Shown: positions 1 through 11,534 of the stretch, piece after piece
Numbering within the stretch: position 1 is the stretch's first letter
Layout of the letters: each line of letters begins with the position of its first letter
Assembly: GCA_013399305.1 (NCBI GenBank)
Contig: VXAI01000095.1
Coordinates: 1,946,256-2,010,255 of the forward strand
DNA from: Rostratula benghalensis
Taxonomy: Eukaryota > Chordata > Aves > Charadriiformes > Rostratulidae
DNA length: 64,000 bases
Direction: 5' to 3'
Made by a program: the position numbers and the translations under genes
Notes under the pieces: model-generated
What the model was told of the DNA's origin: nothing
What the model saw: only the letters and a program-made list of their open reading frames with translations
The model's database searches: none

Positions 1-580
1 CGGGTGTCACAGTGCCACATCCTTGAGGCCATGTGTAGAAAGTGGTGCAACCACATCACCATCAGAGAGTTAATAAGCAGAGACAGCAAGAGGCGATTAG
101 TCACAGGCTACACTTCACAATACATTCAATTTACAGTGAGGAAACAACCATGACGTTCTGATGCAGCTTGGGAGGGAAAAAAAAAAGAGAAAAGAGGTGG
201 AGGAACATCACAAAATGAAGGGACATCATTTTATATTTACCCGATATCAACAAAGAATTACATTGGTAAAACATCATAAAACACCCAATAGTATTCAGAA
301 ATACTATTCCATGGAATGTGAGATCGAGTCACCACCATTATTAAGTGATGTCCATTGGTCAAAGAATATGTACCAGACATCACATATACATCAAAGCACT
401 TAAAAACATACATCAGCATTATGCTCCTCTTATTTTCTTCAAGAAAAAAATATTTTTTCCAAGGTATGAAGGTACTGCTCAACAGGTATGAACTAGCTAA
501 GGGCAGATGAACCAGCCTCTGCACAACCAATAGCACTTGGCAGATATTTTACATGGAAAGCAACAGCTGGCACATATACC

Positions 581-610
581 TTTTTTTTTAAAAAAAAAAG
601 AAAAAAAAAA
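581..610. repeat. T-run/A-run inverted low-complexity tract
   Basis: Nine T residues are followed directly by a run of A interrupted by one G. The two halves could pair as a hairpin. This is simple low-complexity DNA with no sign of function. Confidence 0.8.
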
Positions 611-2960
611 CACCAAGAATATCCACTAGACTCTTAAGTTTTATTCATAAAACATTCAGTCTTAAGCTAGCTGCCCTGCTCTCTTAAAATTAAAAAATAA
701 TAAAAGTCTCAGCTTATGGTCAAAAATTAAATTTAGTTCTGCAAAAATCTGATTGCATTCCTTGAACATATCTAATACAAGAGTTGCTATAAGCAGCTGT
801 TAAAATTTGTTTTCTCCTTCACATGTGGCTTAAGTTTTTCAAATGTACCATACATTACTGAAACAGCTCTCTGAATACAGAATTACCAGATTCCTTCCTC
901 TACTTTTTTAAAAGCACTCACAGTCAGAACTAGTACAGACAAAGAGCCACCAGATGCGAGACCTAAGATCCATCTGGTCCAGCTTTTATCCATGGCTATT
1001 AGCAAACATCACTAGGATGGAAAAGGAAGGACACAGGAATACATTAAGCACATAGCACTTAAAAGCAATATTTATAAAGCATTTTCTCCAGATATTCAGT
1101 GATTTTTGAATCAGACAATTCTGGAGTCATAAGCTTTAAAGCTGTTCATAAAATCTTCTTCCATGAATATTACTTTTAAAACTGTGTAAATTTTTAGTAC
1201 CCAGAAGCATGGAGTTCCACAGCTTAGTCATGCATCAGAGTAGAAGATGCATCCTTTAATTTAAGCCCGCTCCTGCTAAGTATTTTTGGTATCCACATGT
1301 TTTTAATTATATGAGGTAGTAAACAGTCATCTTCATCTTTCATGTTAGTCCTGATTTTGCTACCTTTATCATATCTTCCTTCAGTTACCATTACTCAAAA
1401 CTGAAGTATCTCACTCAAATCAGCCACTTCTTACACAGAGGCCATTCTCCAGCCCTGCCCTCCTCCTCTACCCTTTTGCTACACACTGTTCTTCCTGAAA
1501 TAGACAGACACATAGCGTGTACAATGTACAACACGAGGTATATAAAATTTTATGATAATCTACCATAAATTTATACAGAGGCATAACAATATTTTATGTT
1601 GTACTGCATTAGACATACACCTAAACAAAATTACTCTCAAAATTCTCCTAAGCAAAAGACCAGTGCTTTTAAAAATACTTTGTGAAACCACACATTTTCT
1701 TCATACAGTCCTCTCCCATTCACTCAGCTTTTCCACCTTCTGCAACAGATATTGACAAGCAAGTCTATGCACTGAATAAAATAAGAAGCTCAAGGAAGAA
1801 CGGGGCAGAGAAGAACAGAAACATGATGTGAGATTATGCAGAGCACATACTGAAGGATACAAAATAAAAAGGATGGACAAGTGTTTTCCATGAGCTAATG
1901 GAAGAAGCAACAGCAGGGAAACAGTATTATCTGCTTCACGTACCATCAGACAAAGGAAAATAGGAAAAATGACAGTAATTTTCACCAGCATTTTGTAATA
2001 GTTTTGGAGTGTTATTTCAGGTCTTAAAAAATCAGCATGCTCTATTAGGTATAAATACATCAACCCATTTGTCAATTTATGACCTCTGCTTCTCCCTCTT
2101 TAATCAGTCTACTCTTGCCTCATCTCAGGTCTCCTACTTTCTTCAACCTCCAGCGCTTTTCTCACTTAGCAAATTCCAAATTCCCATTTGTGTGTCTGTC
2201 CCCGTTGCGGTCCTGCCAGCAACAGCCTCTCCTCCCTCTCCACAGGTTGCTATGGACACCAGAAACCTGGCTTTGAAACGCAGTTGCCAAAGGCAAGCCA
2301 GCTTTGAAATACAGCATCCCTTTCGTTTTGAACTCACATACAAGATGATTTTCAAAGCTAGGAATTGAAACATAAGTTTGACATAAGGTTAGGGTAAAAA
2401 GGATCTTGATGCTAACTGCAAAATCAGAGTAAGTTGTGCAATAAAAAGCCCCTTTTCATGCAGGCTCAGAACATCCAAATGGGAAGTTACCACCACCAAG
2501 AAACACGTATTAGAATTCTCAAGGGAGCACTGACTGTTCCTTTTTCTAATCTTCCATCATGTCGGAGTTGCATTTTTGTTTTCCTTCCTGACTAACAACA
2601 AAACCATGTAAGACTGTGTTCACTACATGGTTAAATGAAAAATGTCATTAGCCAAGTTTTAATTTTGCTAAATCATATCTGCACTTCAAACACACTTAGG
2701 TAAAATATTTAAGTTACAAAGATATCTAGATCACTGAGAAACTTTTGCCCAAATAAAAGAAATTAGCAGATACATATGAAGATTGACGCACATATATTTC
2801 TGAAAAAGAAAAAAGAAATACCAAAATGTCAAACTAATGTTAAGTAACCTTGTCAAAGGCAAAGTTCTACTTCCTTAAGTAACCATCAAATTGCAGCCAC
2901 CAAAACTACTTTACCTTACTTTTAAAGGCACATAAAAGTAAAATCTTTCCTTTTCTTAAT

Positions 2961-2998
2961 CCTTATATATATCAGGCATCCTTATATATATCAGGCAT
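2961..2998. repeat. 19-bp perfect tandem duplication
   Basis: The 19-bp unit beginning CCTTATATATATCAGG occurs twice in a row without mismatch (2961-2979 and 2980-2998). The identity suggests a recent slippage or duplication event and makes the locus a likely length polymorphism. Confidence 0.9.
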
Positions 2999-3024
2999 CT
3001 GTTAAAATAATAAAAGCTTCAGGC

Positions 3025-3067
3025 AGCTTTTTTAAAAAAAAACAAACCAGCTTTTTTAAAAAAAGCT
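3025..3067. repeat. duplicated AGCTTTTTT/AAAAAAAGCT hairpin
   Basis: Two copies of an AGCTTTTTTAAAAAAA block occur 24 bp apart. The second (3049-3067) continues into AGCT, giving a near-perfect 19-bp palindrome. AT-rich hairpin DNA of this kind is common in introns. Confidence 0.7.
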
Positions 3068-5372
3068 ACTGACAGCTTGCAATAATAGCAAGAAAAATTA
3101 TACGTGTAGCTGTCCAAGTAAAAGCCTCTATTATTGTATAAAAGTAAACTTTAATCCAAATTTTCTGGATTTTTTTTTTTACTCCCTCCTCCAACACATG
3201 TGAAAACATTGCACTAAATATTGAAAGACAAGAGCACCATATGCAAAAATGTACCCTCATGACTGCACATTTGCAGCAACTCAGATCACTTAGTTTGTTA
3301 TCAAGGCGTCTTAGGTTTCATAAATAGCACAAGTTACACAAACTTAGAAGCAAGGAAACTCCATTTGACCTATTTAAAAGATACTTTCAAGGGTTCAGTG
3401 GAAACAAATTATATCCGTGCAGAACTCCACAAGGTCTTGAAGCCTTCTGGCAGAACAGGTTAGGAAAAACTCTGTCAGAATTAGAGTCCTTCCAGTTATT
3501 TTCGGTTTACTTCCCTCTACCTCTCTGTTTTCTCAGAACTTCAGTTCCCCATCATAGTTACAGGTTACATTTGACAGTACCCACCTCATCACAGCTCATT
3601 TACTGCAATACACACCCAGAAATGAGTGCCCTGACATCAGAGAATTTGCATGGTAACTCTCAAAAGCCACAGCTGCATGAAAACACTGATCCGTACAGAT
3701 GAATCTTACACTGATAAGACTTACATAAGGCTCACTAAAGAGCAGACAATAATTTTGACTAAATCAAGGTTAATAGGTCTTTTCCTACTCTTAAAAGAGC
3801 CTGGGCAGACGTATTTGGCCCCTAAACACTTAACTGATGAGCACAGACTGCACAAGTCATTGCTGAGCTGCACATTCACTGGTAATTCTAACTAACACTT
3901 CGCATGCTTACCAAGGATGTGACCAGAATATGAATATTCCCGTACGTATCCAGATGGAGACGAGGCCCATTACCAGGCATAGGCTGTTTTGCATTAACAA
4001 GGCAGATAACACAGAGTATCTCATTTTACCATAGCACTCATAAACATGTCAGGGTTCTTCCTCCCTGCCCCACTGCACTAAGTGAAGTAGCTAGAAAAAC
4101 CTAAGAGTCAAATAACATCTTCTCCAAAATAATTAATCAAAAGGTTCAAGGGCTGTATGGATGAGAGTCAAACAAGATTCTCAGACTCCATTTCACTGTC
4201 CAGAGGTAAGATAAAATTTTCTCTTTCATAACCTCAAAGAGAACACAAACCCATATAAAATAAGAATACAACTCCAGACACCTTTTTTTTCTAAATCCCA
4301 AATTATACAAAATATATTCAATCAGACTTGGATCTGCCCTGAAATATGTTGAGAGCCATGGGATGCTTTACTGTGCTCTAGCCATTCTACCAGCCCTGCT
4401 CCAAAATTCATTGCTACCAGCTGAAGCTGGATTTTAAAATTAGGATTTCAAGCCAAGGGACTCTATCTACCTATATGTTTGCACTTAACAGAGGTCATTT
4501 GCTGGGAGTTTTGCAGAGGTGTCCAAAACCAGTAACAAAAACGTTTCCTACAGCCACATTTCTATAGGCCTCTCACCATACACTGCTGTAAGTAATGTAA
4601 ACTGCAAGCATAAAACAATAGCAAAGCCTCCCCGTTCAAAACAAGACTACATGTTGTCATTTATCTCACACTTCTTGCTGAACCACAATATTAGGAAATA
4701 AATCTTTTTTCCATCCTCAGTTTAGAAGCCATTCTTCTGCATCCAAGTAGAGCCTTACAGTAAATGAGCCTGGCCTCAGAGCTCCAAGGTCCTCAGCTAA
4801 CAAGTGATACACAAGCATTGTTAGGAAACAATAAGACAACCCGTAGCCAAAATAACTTTTTTTTAAAAAAGTGGGGCAACGTAAAAAACAGGAAGCCATA
4901 AACAATTCTTTATTGATATTCTTTTTTATGTATCATAAAACACTTGTTTCTTTCAGCTGCAAAGAACCATACACAACTTGGATACTAGATCATTTAAGTA
5001 AATTTTACTTCTAAGCGTGGGCTTTTAGAGTTTTGCAACTAAACCTGGTCCCAAACATATTAAGACAGTAACTGCCTGACTGAATAACAGCCTGGAAAAC
5101 CACGTTCCAGAGAGTTTCTCAAAAAACTTTTTCCTAGTTTATCACATAATTTGTTGCAAGATGTGACTTCTAAGGTATACAAAAAATAGCCACAAAGAAA
5201 GATGATTTCAGATGCTGCAAAAAACCAAAAACCTAATATTTAAAGATAATGGACAGAAAGACTAATTTCTTAGGAACGAACCATAGCTTTTAGAACAACA
5301 GGTGAGTTTGCTCACAATTTTGTATCTTTTGACCAGATAATAATCCCTTTTTATTTTGTATTCCATTTACAG

Positions 5373-5411
5373 CTCTTGGAAAATTAATGAACTGGATGCC
5401 AAAATCTAAAG
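5373..5411 (+). CDS. Small internal coding exon, unidentified gene
   Basis: The 39-nt exon has a good acceptor (pyrimidine-rich tract, CATTTACAG) and a strong donor (AAAG then GTAAGC). It reads x-LGKLMNWMPKSK in one open frame, taking 2 nt from the previous codon and leaving 1 nt (G). That phase fits exactly onto the exon at 5645. A possible preceding 28-nt microexon (5274-5301, ERTIAFRTT plus one base) also has matching phase, but it lies only 71 bp upstream and may be chance. I do not recognise the protein. Exon and phase are read from sequence; membership in one gene is inferred. Confidence 0.4.
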
Positions 5412-5644
5412 GTAAGCTTGGATATGATTGCTCCATAATACATTTGCAGGTATCTGATTATTTTAAGACTCGTCACATGTTTCTTAACTTTCACAATGAG
5501 GAGCTCAAAGTGCAACTAAAAGCATTTAAACACAGGTTTTAAACCTACAGACCTCTGCTACAGAAGGAAGATTTCTTTCCTGAAGTAAAATACACACATA
5601 AAATATATTAAATATTTTTCAAGATAAAAACCATCTGCCTCTAG

Positions 5645-5766
5645 GTTATTATGAATCTGTAATGGCTGTGGCCAAGAAAAATGGCCCAGAGCCACATGTC
5701 TTCTTATCAAAGTTCCTCTCTGCCTCAAAAGAAGAGAGCCACCAGGATGTACCTTCCAAGTGCTGA
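5645..5766 (+). CDS. Terminal coding exon, unidentified gene (C-terminus)
   Basis: The exon follows a clear acceptor (CATCTGCCTCTAG) and reads 39 open codons to a TGA at 5764-5766. The first codon is completed by the G of the exon at 5373-5411. It starts YYESVMAVAKKNG, continues through HVFLSKFL, and ends in a polar, Lys/Glu/Ser-rich tail finishing VPSKC. A poly(A) signal lies 330 bp downstream, as expected for a last exon. There is no signal peptide, membrane segment or metal-binding motif in this fragment. A longer open frame (5681-5965) in another phase overlaps it and is probably a shadow. The family is not recognised; the 5' part of the gene would lie left of this window. Confidence 0.45.
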
Positions 5767-5928
5767 TAAGAACATGTCCTCTAGAGGTGGCTCTAAATTG
5801 TACATCATTTCACCCACAACAAAAAAGCTGCTCCAGAAGAGCTCTCCTCTGTTACAAAAGGCAAAACAGAATGCTGTGAAACAAACATTTTATATTCATC
5901 AGCAGGGGGAAATCACTGAAGTAATGTT

Positions 5929-5934
5929 TTTATT
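5929..5934 (-). terminator. Minus-strand poly(A) signal AATAAA
   Basis: The plus strand reads TTTATT, a canonical signal for a transcript arriving from the right. It could end the gene starting at the CpG island near 35 kb, about 29 kb away. AATAAA is frequent by chance in AT-rich DNA, so this is weak. Confidence 0.2.
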
Positions 5935-6095
5935 CTCAAATGGGAAAATATTTTCCATTCTTTAAAGCTAGCCTAATGATTCAGTAAGAATCAAAAGGTA
6001 TCTTTACAAGCATTGGTATTTAACTAAACACCGAACACCCGTGTGAACAATTAAAAGGTCATTTCAATGTTTTTCTTTATCTTCTAAGACAAGAG

Positions 6096-6101
6096 AATAA
6101 A
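6096..6101 (+). terminator. Plus-strand poly(A) signal AATAAA
   Basis: A canonical hexamer lies 330 bp after the stop codon of the terminal exon at 5645-5766, a normal 3' UTR spacing. Confidence 0.4.
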
Positions 6102-6670
6102 GTATGTACACAGTTCAGTTTCCAATTAATATATTTGCCAATCAGAATGGAGCTTTCATCTGTTTTTTTGCAACATCTTAACATTTCATCAATCTTCTTC
6201 AGGCATCTTTAGATGGCACTAAAAACGTGTTACATACCATTAAATCAAGTCATGACTTTAAGAAAACATATTATCACAGGGAAATCCACTTCCAGAAGCC
6301 TTCATATTTCATCAGTTACTGCAGTGACACTCACGCTTTAATTAATTACCGCAAGCTTGGCTCACTACCTTCCCCATCTCGATTGAAGTTTATCAATAGA
6401 CCCAGGAATATATAATCTTATTTTGCATAACAACATGCATTTGGCAAAGGTGTAGCTCAGTATTTCCAAGTTCTCACAACACTTCTGACCCACTTGTCAC
6501 ATCTATATTTATCTCTACAGAAATCAGGAGAGTGAATCGGAGTATGTACAGTAAGACTGGAACACGTGAACAGAAGATGTTTTCACACTTATAATAGCTG
6601 AATACTGTACTGATGTACTACATTGATTTGATCAGATTTCTGTGAAATTCCAGACAAGCTGCTTCACCTG

Positions 6671-6730
6671 GAGGTTTTGGTTTGTTTGGGTTTTTGGTTT
6701 AGTTCGGGTTTTCGTTTGTTTTTTTTTTTA
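6671..6730 (+). repeat. G/T-rich low-complexity tract
   Basis: Irregular repeats of GGTTTT and GGGTTTTT end in a run of T. The complementary A/C-rich type recurs at 12.4 and 29.05 kb. Confidence 0.8.
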
Positions 6731-6990
6731 CTGCAGTCACTCACTGTTTTCCTAATTCTATAGATAACCGAATTGAAAGCCTTGCTCTGTTTTTTTAACA
6801 CAGCCGTGCCAGGCCGAGTTCAGTGGGAGCAGCACTTGAAACATAAGCAACAACATGTCAAAGTAACCTTAAAAATTCAGGTTCCTTGCATTTCTATTGG
6901 ACATCCTTACCCATAAGGAGTACCATCCTTCTATTTGCCTCCAAGAACTAAGTGATTTAAGCAGATTATGTTTTCTGAAGTGTACGGCAG

Positions 6991-7080
6991 TGGTTTTGTT
7001 TGGGTTTTGGTTTGTTTTTTTGGTTTTTGGGTTTTTTTTGTGGGGGGGGGAGGGAAGGTGTTTGTGGTGTGCGTGCGTGC
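6991..7080 (+). repeat. G/T-rich tract with poly-G run
   Basis: Irregular TTTGGG-type repeats lead into nine consecutive G (7042-7050), then AGGGAAGG and a short GTGC repeat. The G runs could form a G-quadruplex. It lies about 190 bp upstream of the CR1 copy. Confidence 0.8.
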
Positions 7081-7267
7081 TAAATTTACAGTCTTTTAGA
7101 ACCTCAACAAATAACCTGCATATAAAGAACTGAACATTCATAAATTAAAACCTAGACAAAAATATCCCTCTATATAAACTCTGATGTATCAGAACCACAA
7201 CTCACAGCTATTTTTTTTTTACCAAATAATCTAAACACCTGAAAAAAATTAAACAAGGTGCCAACTG

Positions 7268-8446
7268 TGAAGGCTGTGGATATTGTGTACCTGGACTTTT
7301 GAAAAGCATTTGACACAGTCCCCCCCCTGCCAAATTCTCATGGAAAAGTTGGCTGCTCGTGGCCTGGATGAGCGTGTGATCTGCTGGATCAAGCACTGGC
7401 TGGATGGACAGTGCCAAAGGGTAGAGCTCAACAGTGTTCAATCCAACCGGCAGCCGGTCCCAAGTGGTGTTCCTCAGGGCTCCCTACTGGGACCATTTCT
7501 GTTTGAAGCCTTTATTGATGATCTCGGTAAGGACATAATGCATAACATCAGTAAGTTTGCAGATGACACTAAGCTAGGTGGGAGTGTTGATCTGCAGGAG
7601 GGCAGGGAAGCTTTACAGAGGGACTTGGATAGATTGGATGGATAGGCCAATGTCAACGGGATGAACTTCACCAAGGCCAAGTGCCAGGTCCTGCACTTGG
7701 ACCACAACAACCCCATGCATTGCTCCAGGCTTGGGGAAGTGTGGCTGGAGGTGCCTGGCAGAAAAGGACCTGGGGGTTCTAATTGACAAGCAGCTGAACA
7801 TGAGCCAGCAGAGTGGCCGGGTGGCCAAGAAGGCCAATGGCATCCTGGCTTGTATAAAAAAATAGTGTGACCAGCAGAAGTAGGGAGGTGATTGTCCCCC
7901 TGTACTCAGCACTGGTGAGGCCACACCTTGAGTATTGTGTTCAATTTTTGGGCATCTCAATACAAGAGAGATGTGAAGGTGCTGGAGCGAGTGCAGAGGA
8001 GGGCAACAAAGTTGGTGAGGGGCCTGGAGAACAAATCTTACGAAGAGCAAGTGAAGGAACGGGGACTGTTTAGTTTGAGGAAGAGGAGGCTGAGGGGAGA
8101 CCCCTCATCACTCTCTACAGCTACTTGAAAGGGCAACATAGGGAGGTTGGTGCTGGTCTCTTCTCACGTGTGATTAGCGGTAGAACAAGAGGGAATGGCT
8201 TGAAGCTGCAACAGGGTAGGTTTAGGCTGAACATTAGGAAAGAATTTTTCATGGAAAAGGTGGTCAGACACTGGAAGAGGCTGCCCAGGGAGGTGGTTGA
8301 GTCCCCATCCCTGAATGTGTTTCAGAGTCAATTAGACATGGTGTTGGGAGATTAGGTGTAGGGGAGGAATTTGTAGAGTGGGGCTGATAGATGGACTCAA
8401 TCATCCCAAGGGTCTTTTCCAACCTGAATGATTCTATGATTCTGTA
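7268..8446 (+). mobile_element. CR1 LINE, 5'-truncated, 3' end intact, dead
   Basis: CR1 is a chicken-repeat-type non-LTR retrotransposon. This copy keeps the last part of the reverse transcriptase, with [10 protein letters not shown] (7466-7495) and the catalytic FADD motif (7556-7567). Downstream ORF2 pieces appear in other frames, for example LVRPHLEYC and RVQRRATKL. It ends in the conserved 3' region and the tail ATTCTATGATTCTGT. Coding is broken: a stop at 7643-7645 replaces the usual Trp, and frameshifts occur near 7.3, 7.75 and 8.1 kb. The 5' UTR, ORF1 and endonuclease are missing. This 1.2-kb copy is the longest CR1 in the window. Confidence 0.97.
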
Positions 8447-10997
8447 ACTGAACTAACTCAAAGAGGACCCTGACATAAAACTTAAAATCTATAGAAATTA
8501 AGACAAACAGGAAAAATATTGAGAACACAGTTTATACTGTAGGGCAACATTTTGAGATTTATTACTCTTATCCGTCAGATACTGTCTTTAAAATTGTTTT
8601 CAAATTTTGCAGGCTGCACTTCAGTTTCTTTGTAGCAAATGCCAAATAAGCAATTCCCCAGTTAAGCAAAACAGTGTCTGTTCTCAGTATATTAGAAGTG
8701 ACTGGTGTATAACTGGCACAGTTTCCTAAGGCAAGAGTAGAAGCCACAGCAGATTTTTTCCTTAGGAAATACGTATATAAAAGGCACTTGTTCGCCTCTT
8801 TTTTTTAGTTTCTTCTACTGTAAAAAAAACAAAGAACATGAATTATGAGGTAATTTTATTTAATACTGGTTCTACCTGGTGTAGAAAACTGTGCTAGCTT
8901 GGTACTTCAGCAAACTGATTTTGTGATTAGCAGCATGCCTTCCAAAACCCAGTTAAGTTCTGAACACTTACCAGTGACTAAACTTCTGGTAATTCATTTT
9001 TACTTTTTACAAAGAGGAAAATTGTCCACTGGCTACAAGGTACAAACTGTTGAGGTAATACAAACAACAGCCACATAGCAGCAACTTGAACACATGTTAC
9101 TGAACAAACATTACAGCAATCAAAAACATTTACAGCTGACTTCAGGAATGTAATGAGATACAAAGGCAGTCAGAGCTTTCACATGGCTCCGCTGATACCT
9201 TCTCCTACAAAGAGCTTCCTCAAACCAGACTTCAAATTTAAAAATACTAGGTTTTAATTACATTCTTAGCAGGGGACAAACGTAAGGAGAGAATGGAAAT
9301 ACAGAAAGATTATAAACAAGAATCTTTCTTGTACATTGTGCCTTTGCAAGATGGTCCTTGTTTCCAACTCTGGCTTCAGTCAACAGTGGCTTCACAACAC
9401 AGAGCTCTGTATGCTCCCATTTTGTATTTGGGAAATGTCTTCCTAAGGTTTAGCTCATTCTGAACTCCGCTCCTTCCTGATGCTGTGTATCAACTTTTCT
9501 TCATGCCCTGAACAAACTGCAGGCTCCGAGCCTGAGGTGGATTTTTTAACTGCTATGAAAGGTGGTCTCCACAACCATTTCCCAAACATACTCTTTCTTA
9601 CCAAATACACACTTCCAGTCTTCTAGAGGATTCCCAAGATACAAGAAAAAGAAATAGGGCAGCAAAACAGAACAAATAGAAGAGATACCACACATCAAAG
9701 AATCTATAAGCAGCTTTAAATCACTAAACAATTATCCAGAGAGCTTTCTTGATAATTTATTCAATGTCTGATTAAATGACAGCATGCAGTCACATTGTTG
9801 AAGTGCAACAATTATAAACCAGACAGACACGACAACATAACGCTTCAAACAGCCTGCATGCCTCAAGAAGACATGCAGTAAACCATAGAGACGCCTACGT
9901 GTTTCCAACAAAGATAAGTGGCAAGAATCTTTTCGAGGCCGCCATAGCCTTTGTTCAAAATTCAATCTATTTCAAAATTCAGAAAAAACACCAATTCCAA
10001 CTTCCAAATAAATAATAAAAAGGTTTGCTATATTGCAGAGATATTAAAACCAAGTTTCAGTGAATTATTCACTTCCCTCCATCCTTTTAAGTAAATAGTT
10101 ATTTTATATTTAAGTTAAATAAACCACCATTCTGCAGGGAGAGGGCTAGAGCAGGTTAAAGGTAGGTCCTTTCCAAACATGCATGGACACCATTTCCTTA
10201 TAATCTAAACGTTTCAGAATGCAAGGTAGATGGAAGAAAATAATAAAGTAATAAAATATTAGTGAGATTAATCAACTCAGCTACATCTTAGGAGCGATAT
10301 ATTGGAAAAAACTTAAACAGATGGAATACAGGCAACACCAATGAACTCAGAAAGACGGTGTTAGGTACCCATGGTCCATGCTCCAATTCTCATGAACTCT
10401 CTCACTTCAGCAGCCACTTTTGAAAGCAGGCCAGAACTAAATTCCTTGCCATCTAAACCATTTTATTAATCCAAGTACTTCATAACCCTCTTTTTCTCCC
10501 CCTTTCTCCTCCTGCCCGCCCAACTTGTCTTACTGCCCTCCACATAGATGTCTTATAAAAACAATCACAAGCTAATACTGTCCAAATCAAACACGGGGTA
10601 GACCACTAAAAACCAAAGTTAACTACACTAAGACACATACCCCAACAACTAAAGACACTGTAGCAAACCCAGTTTCTACTAAGAAAAGAACTGAGAATAT
10701 TACTCCGAATATTTTCTTCTCCTGCATGTAAATATTATTTTTTAGTACCAGGTGATGTCCGGACACTCGTATGTCACTAGCACTAATCAAGCCACTTGGA
10801 CTCACTTGCAAAAATGTTACCTAAACTGCACTGATTACAGTATGCTGAACCTTCAGATAAGAACTGTCCTCTGAATATAAACTATTCTCTGAATAGAAAT
10901 CTAATACTGTAACTTTGGAACTACTTTTTCCTTAGCAATGGCGACAAACAAGCATACAGTTCATGTGCAGCAGATCCTCCTGGAAACTAAACTAAGG
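8447..10997. other. Non-coding stretch
   Basis: AT-rich with no supported exon. A minus-strand donor at 8969/8968 (ACTG then GTAAGTG) is strong, but no acceptor gives a convincing open exon. A CpG-containing patch at 9.85-9.95 kb holds a minus-strand ATGGCGGCC start, treated in the findings. The rest shows nothing notable. Confidence 0.6.
9895..9945 (-). pseudogene. Short minus ORF with strong start; possible decayed retrocopy
   Basis: The minus strand reads GCTATGGCGGCC, a strong start context. It encodes MAASKRFLPLIFVGNT and then TAG. The same frame reopens after that stop for about 50 codons, to 9732. An AATAAA lies at 9756-9761 on this strand, inside the second ORF. The patch keeps five CpG in about 100 bp, unlike its surroundings. 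It could be a decayed retrocopy, an unannotated first exon or chance. I do not recognise the peptide. Confidence 0.15.
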
Positions 10998-11534
10998 GAC
11001 ATGGAAAACTAGGAGGGGATCAGCGACAGCCAACACAGCTTCACTAAAGGCATTGGAGCATTGGTGAGTAATGGAAGAGCAATTGACATCATCTACCTGA
11101 TTTGTACAAAGCATTTGACACCATCCTGCATGACATCCTTGGCTCTAAATTGGAGACATGGATTTGATGGATGGACCTCTTGGTGGATAAGGAATTGGCT
11201 GGATGGACACACTCAAAGAGATGCAGGCAACAGCTCAATGTTGAGAAAGCTGGCAAGGGACATTTTACAAAGGCGTGCAGTGATAGCATGAGGAGTAATA
11301 GATTCAAACTGAAAGAGGGGTGATTTAGATTAGATATTAGGAACAAATTTTTCACTACAAAGTGGTGCAACACTGGAACAGGTTGCCCAGGGAAGTTGTG
11401 GATGCTCCATCCCTGGAGGTGTTCAAGGCCAGGCTGGATGGGGCTTTGAGTGACCTACTCTAGTGGGAGGTGTCCGTGCCCAGGGCAGGGGGGTTGGAAC
11501 TCAGTCCCTTCCAACTCTGACCATTCTATGAATA
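10998..11534 (+). mobile_element. CR1 LINE copy with internal deletion
   Basis: The left part matches the CR1 ORF2 region upstream of the reverse transcriptase core (phrases such as CAGCCAACACAGCTTCACTA and AAAGCATTTGACACCATCC). It then jumps near 11.23 kb to the CR1 3' region (CACTGGAACAGGTTGCCCAG through GGTGTTCAAGGCCAGGCTGG). It ends in a CCATTCTATGAA tail. The reverse transcriptase core with the FADD motif is missing. No intact ORF remains. Confidence 0.93.

Larger units (their letters stand above)
1..5272. other. AT-rich non-coding stretch (intron-like)
   Basis: The stretch is AT-rich with frequent stops in all frames and almost no CpG. It most likely consists of introns of the plus-strand gene whose last exons lie at 5.3-5.8 kb. 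A plus-strand donor at 4205/4206 (CCAGAG then GTAAGA) is preceded by about 23 open codons, but the upstream acceptor is poor, so no exon is called. A plus ORF near 2.0-2.37 kb contains a good acceptor (ending at 2245) but no donor. I see no RNA gene or mobile element. Confidence 0.6.
5767..6120 (+). other. Probable 3' UTR of the 5.6-kb terminal exon
   Basis: This AT-rich segment follows the TGA stop and contains a canonical AATAAA at 6096-6101. It also carries an AATAAA on the opposite strand (5929-5934), so tails of convergent transcripts may overlap here. Assignment rests only on position after the stop and the signal. Confidence 0.4.
6121..7267. other. Non-coding, with G/T-rich low-complexity tracts
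   Basis: No supported gene. A plus-strand acceptor near 6520 is followed after about 30 nt by a GTAAGA donor. A minus-strand acceptor near 6219 precedes ten open codons ending in a stop. Neither has enough support to call. Two G/T-rich tracts precede the CR1 insertion. Confidence 0.6.

Noticed and set aside
6189..6218. Minus-strand ten-codon end (CHLKMPEED) after an acceptor-like site
   Set aside because: Too short, weak pyrimidine tract, no in-phase upstream exon identified.
7283..8355. Open frames with reverse transcriptase motifs
   Set aside because: They are fragments of a dead CR1 copy with an in-frame stop and frameshifts, not a host gene.
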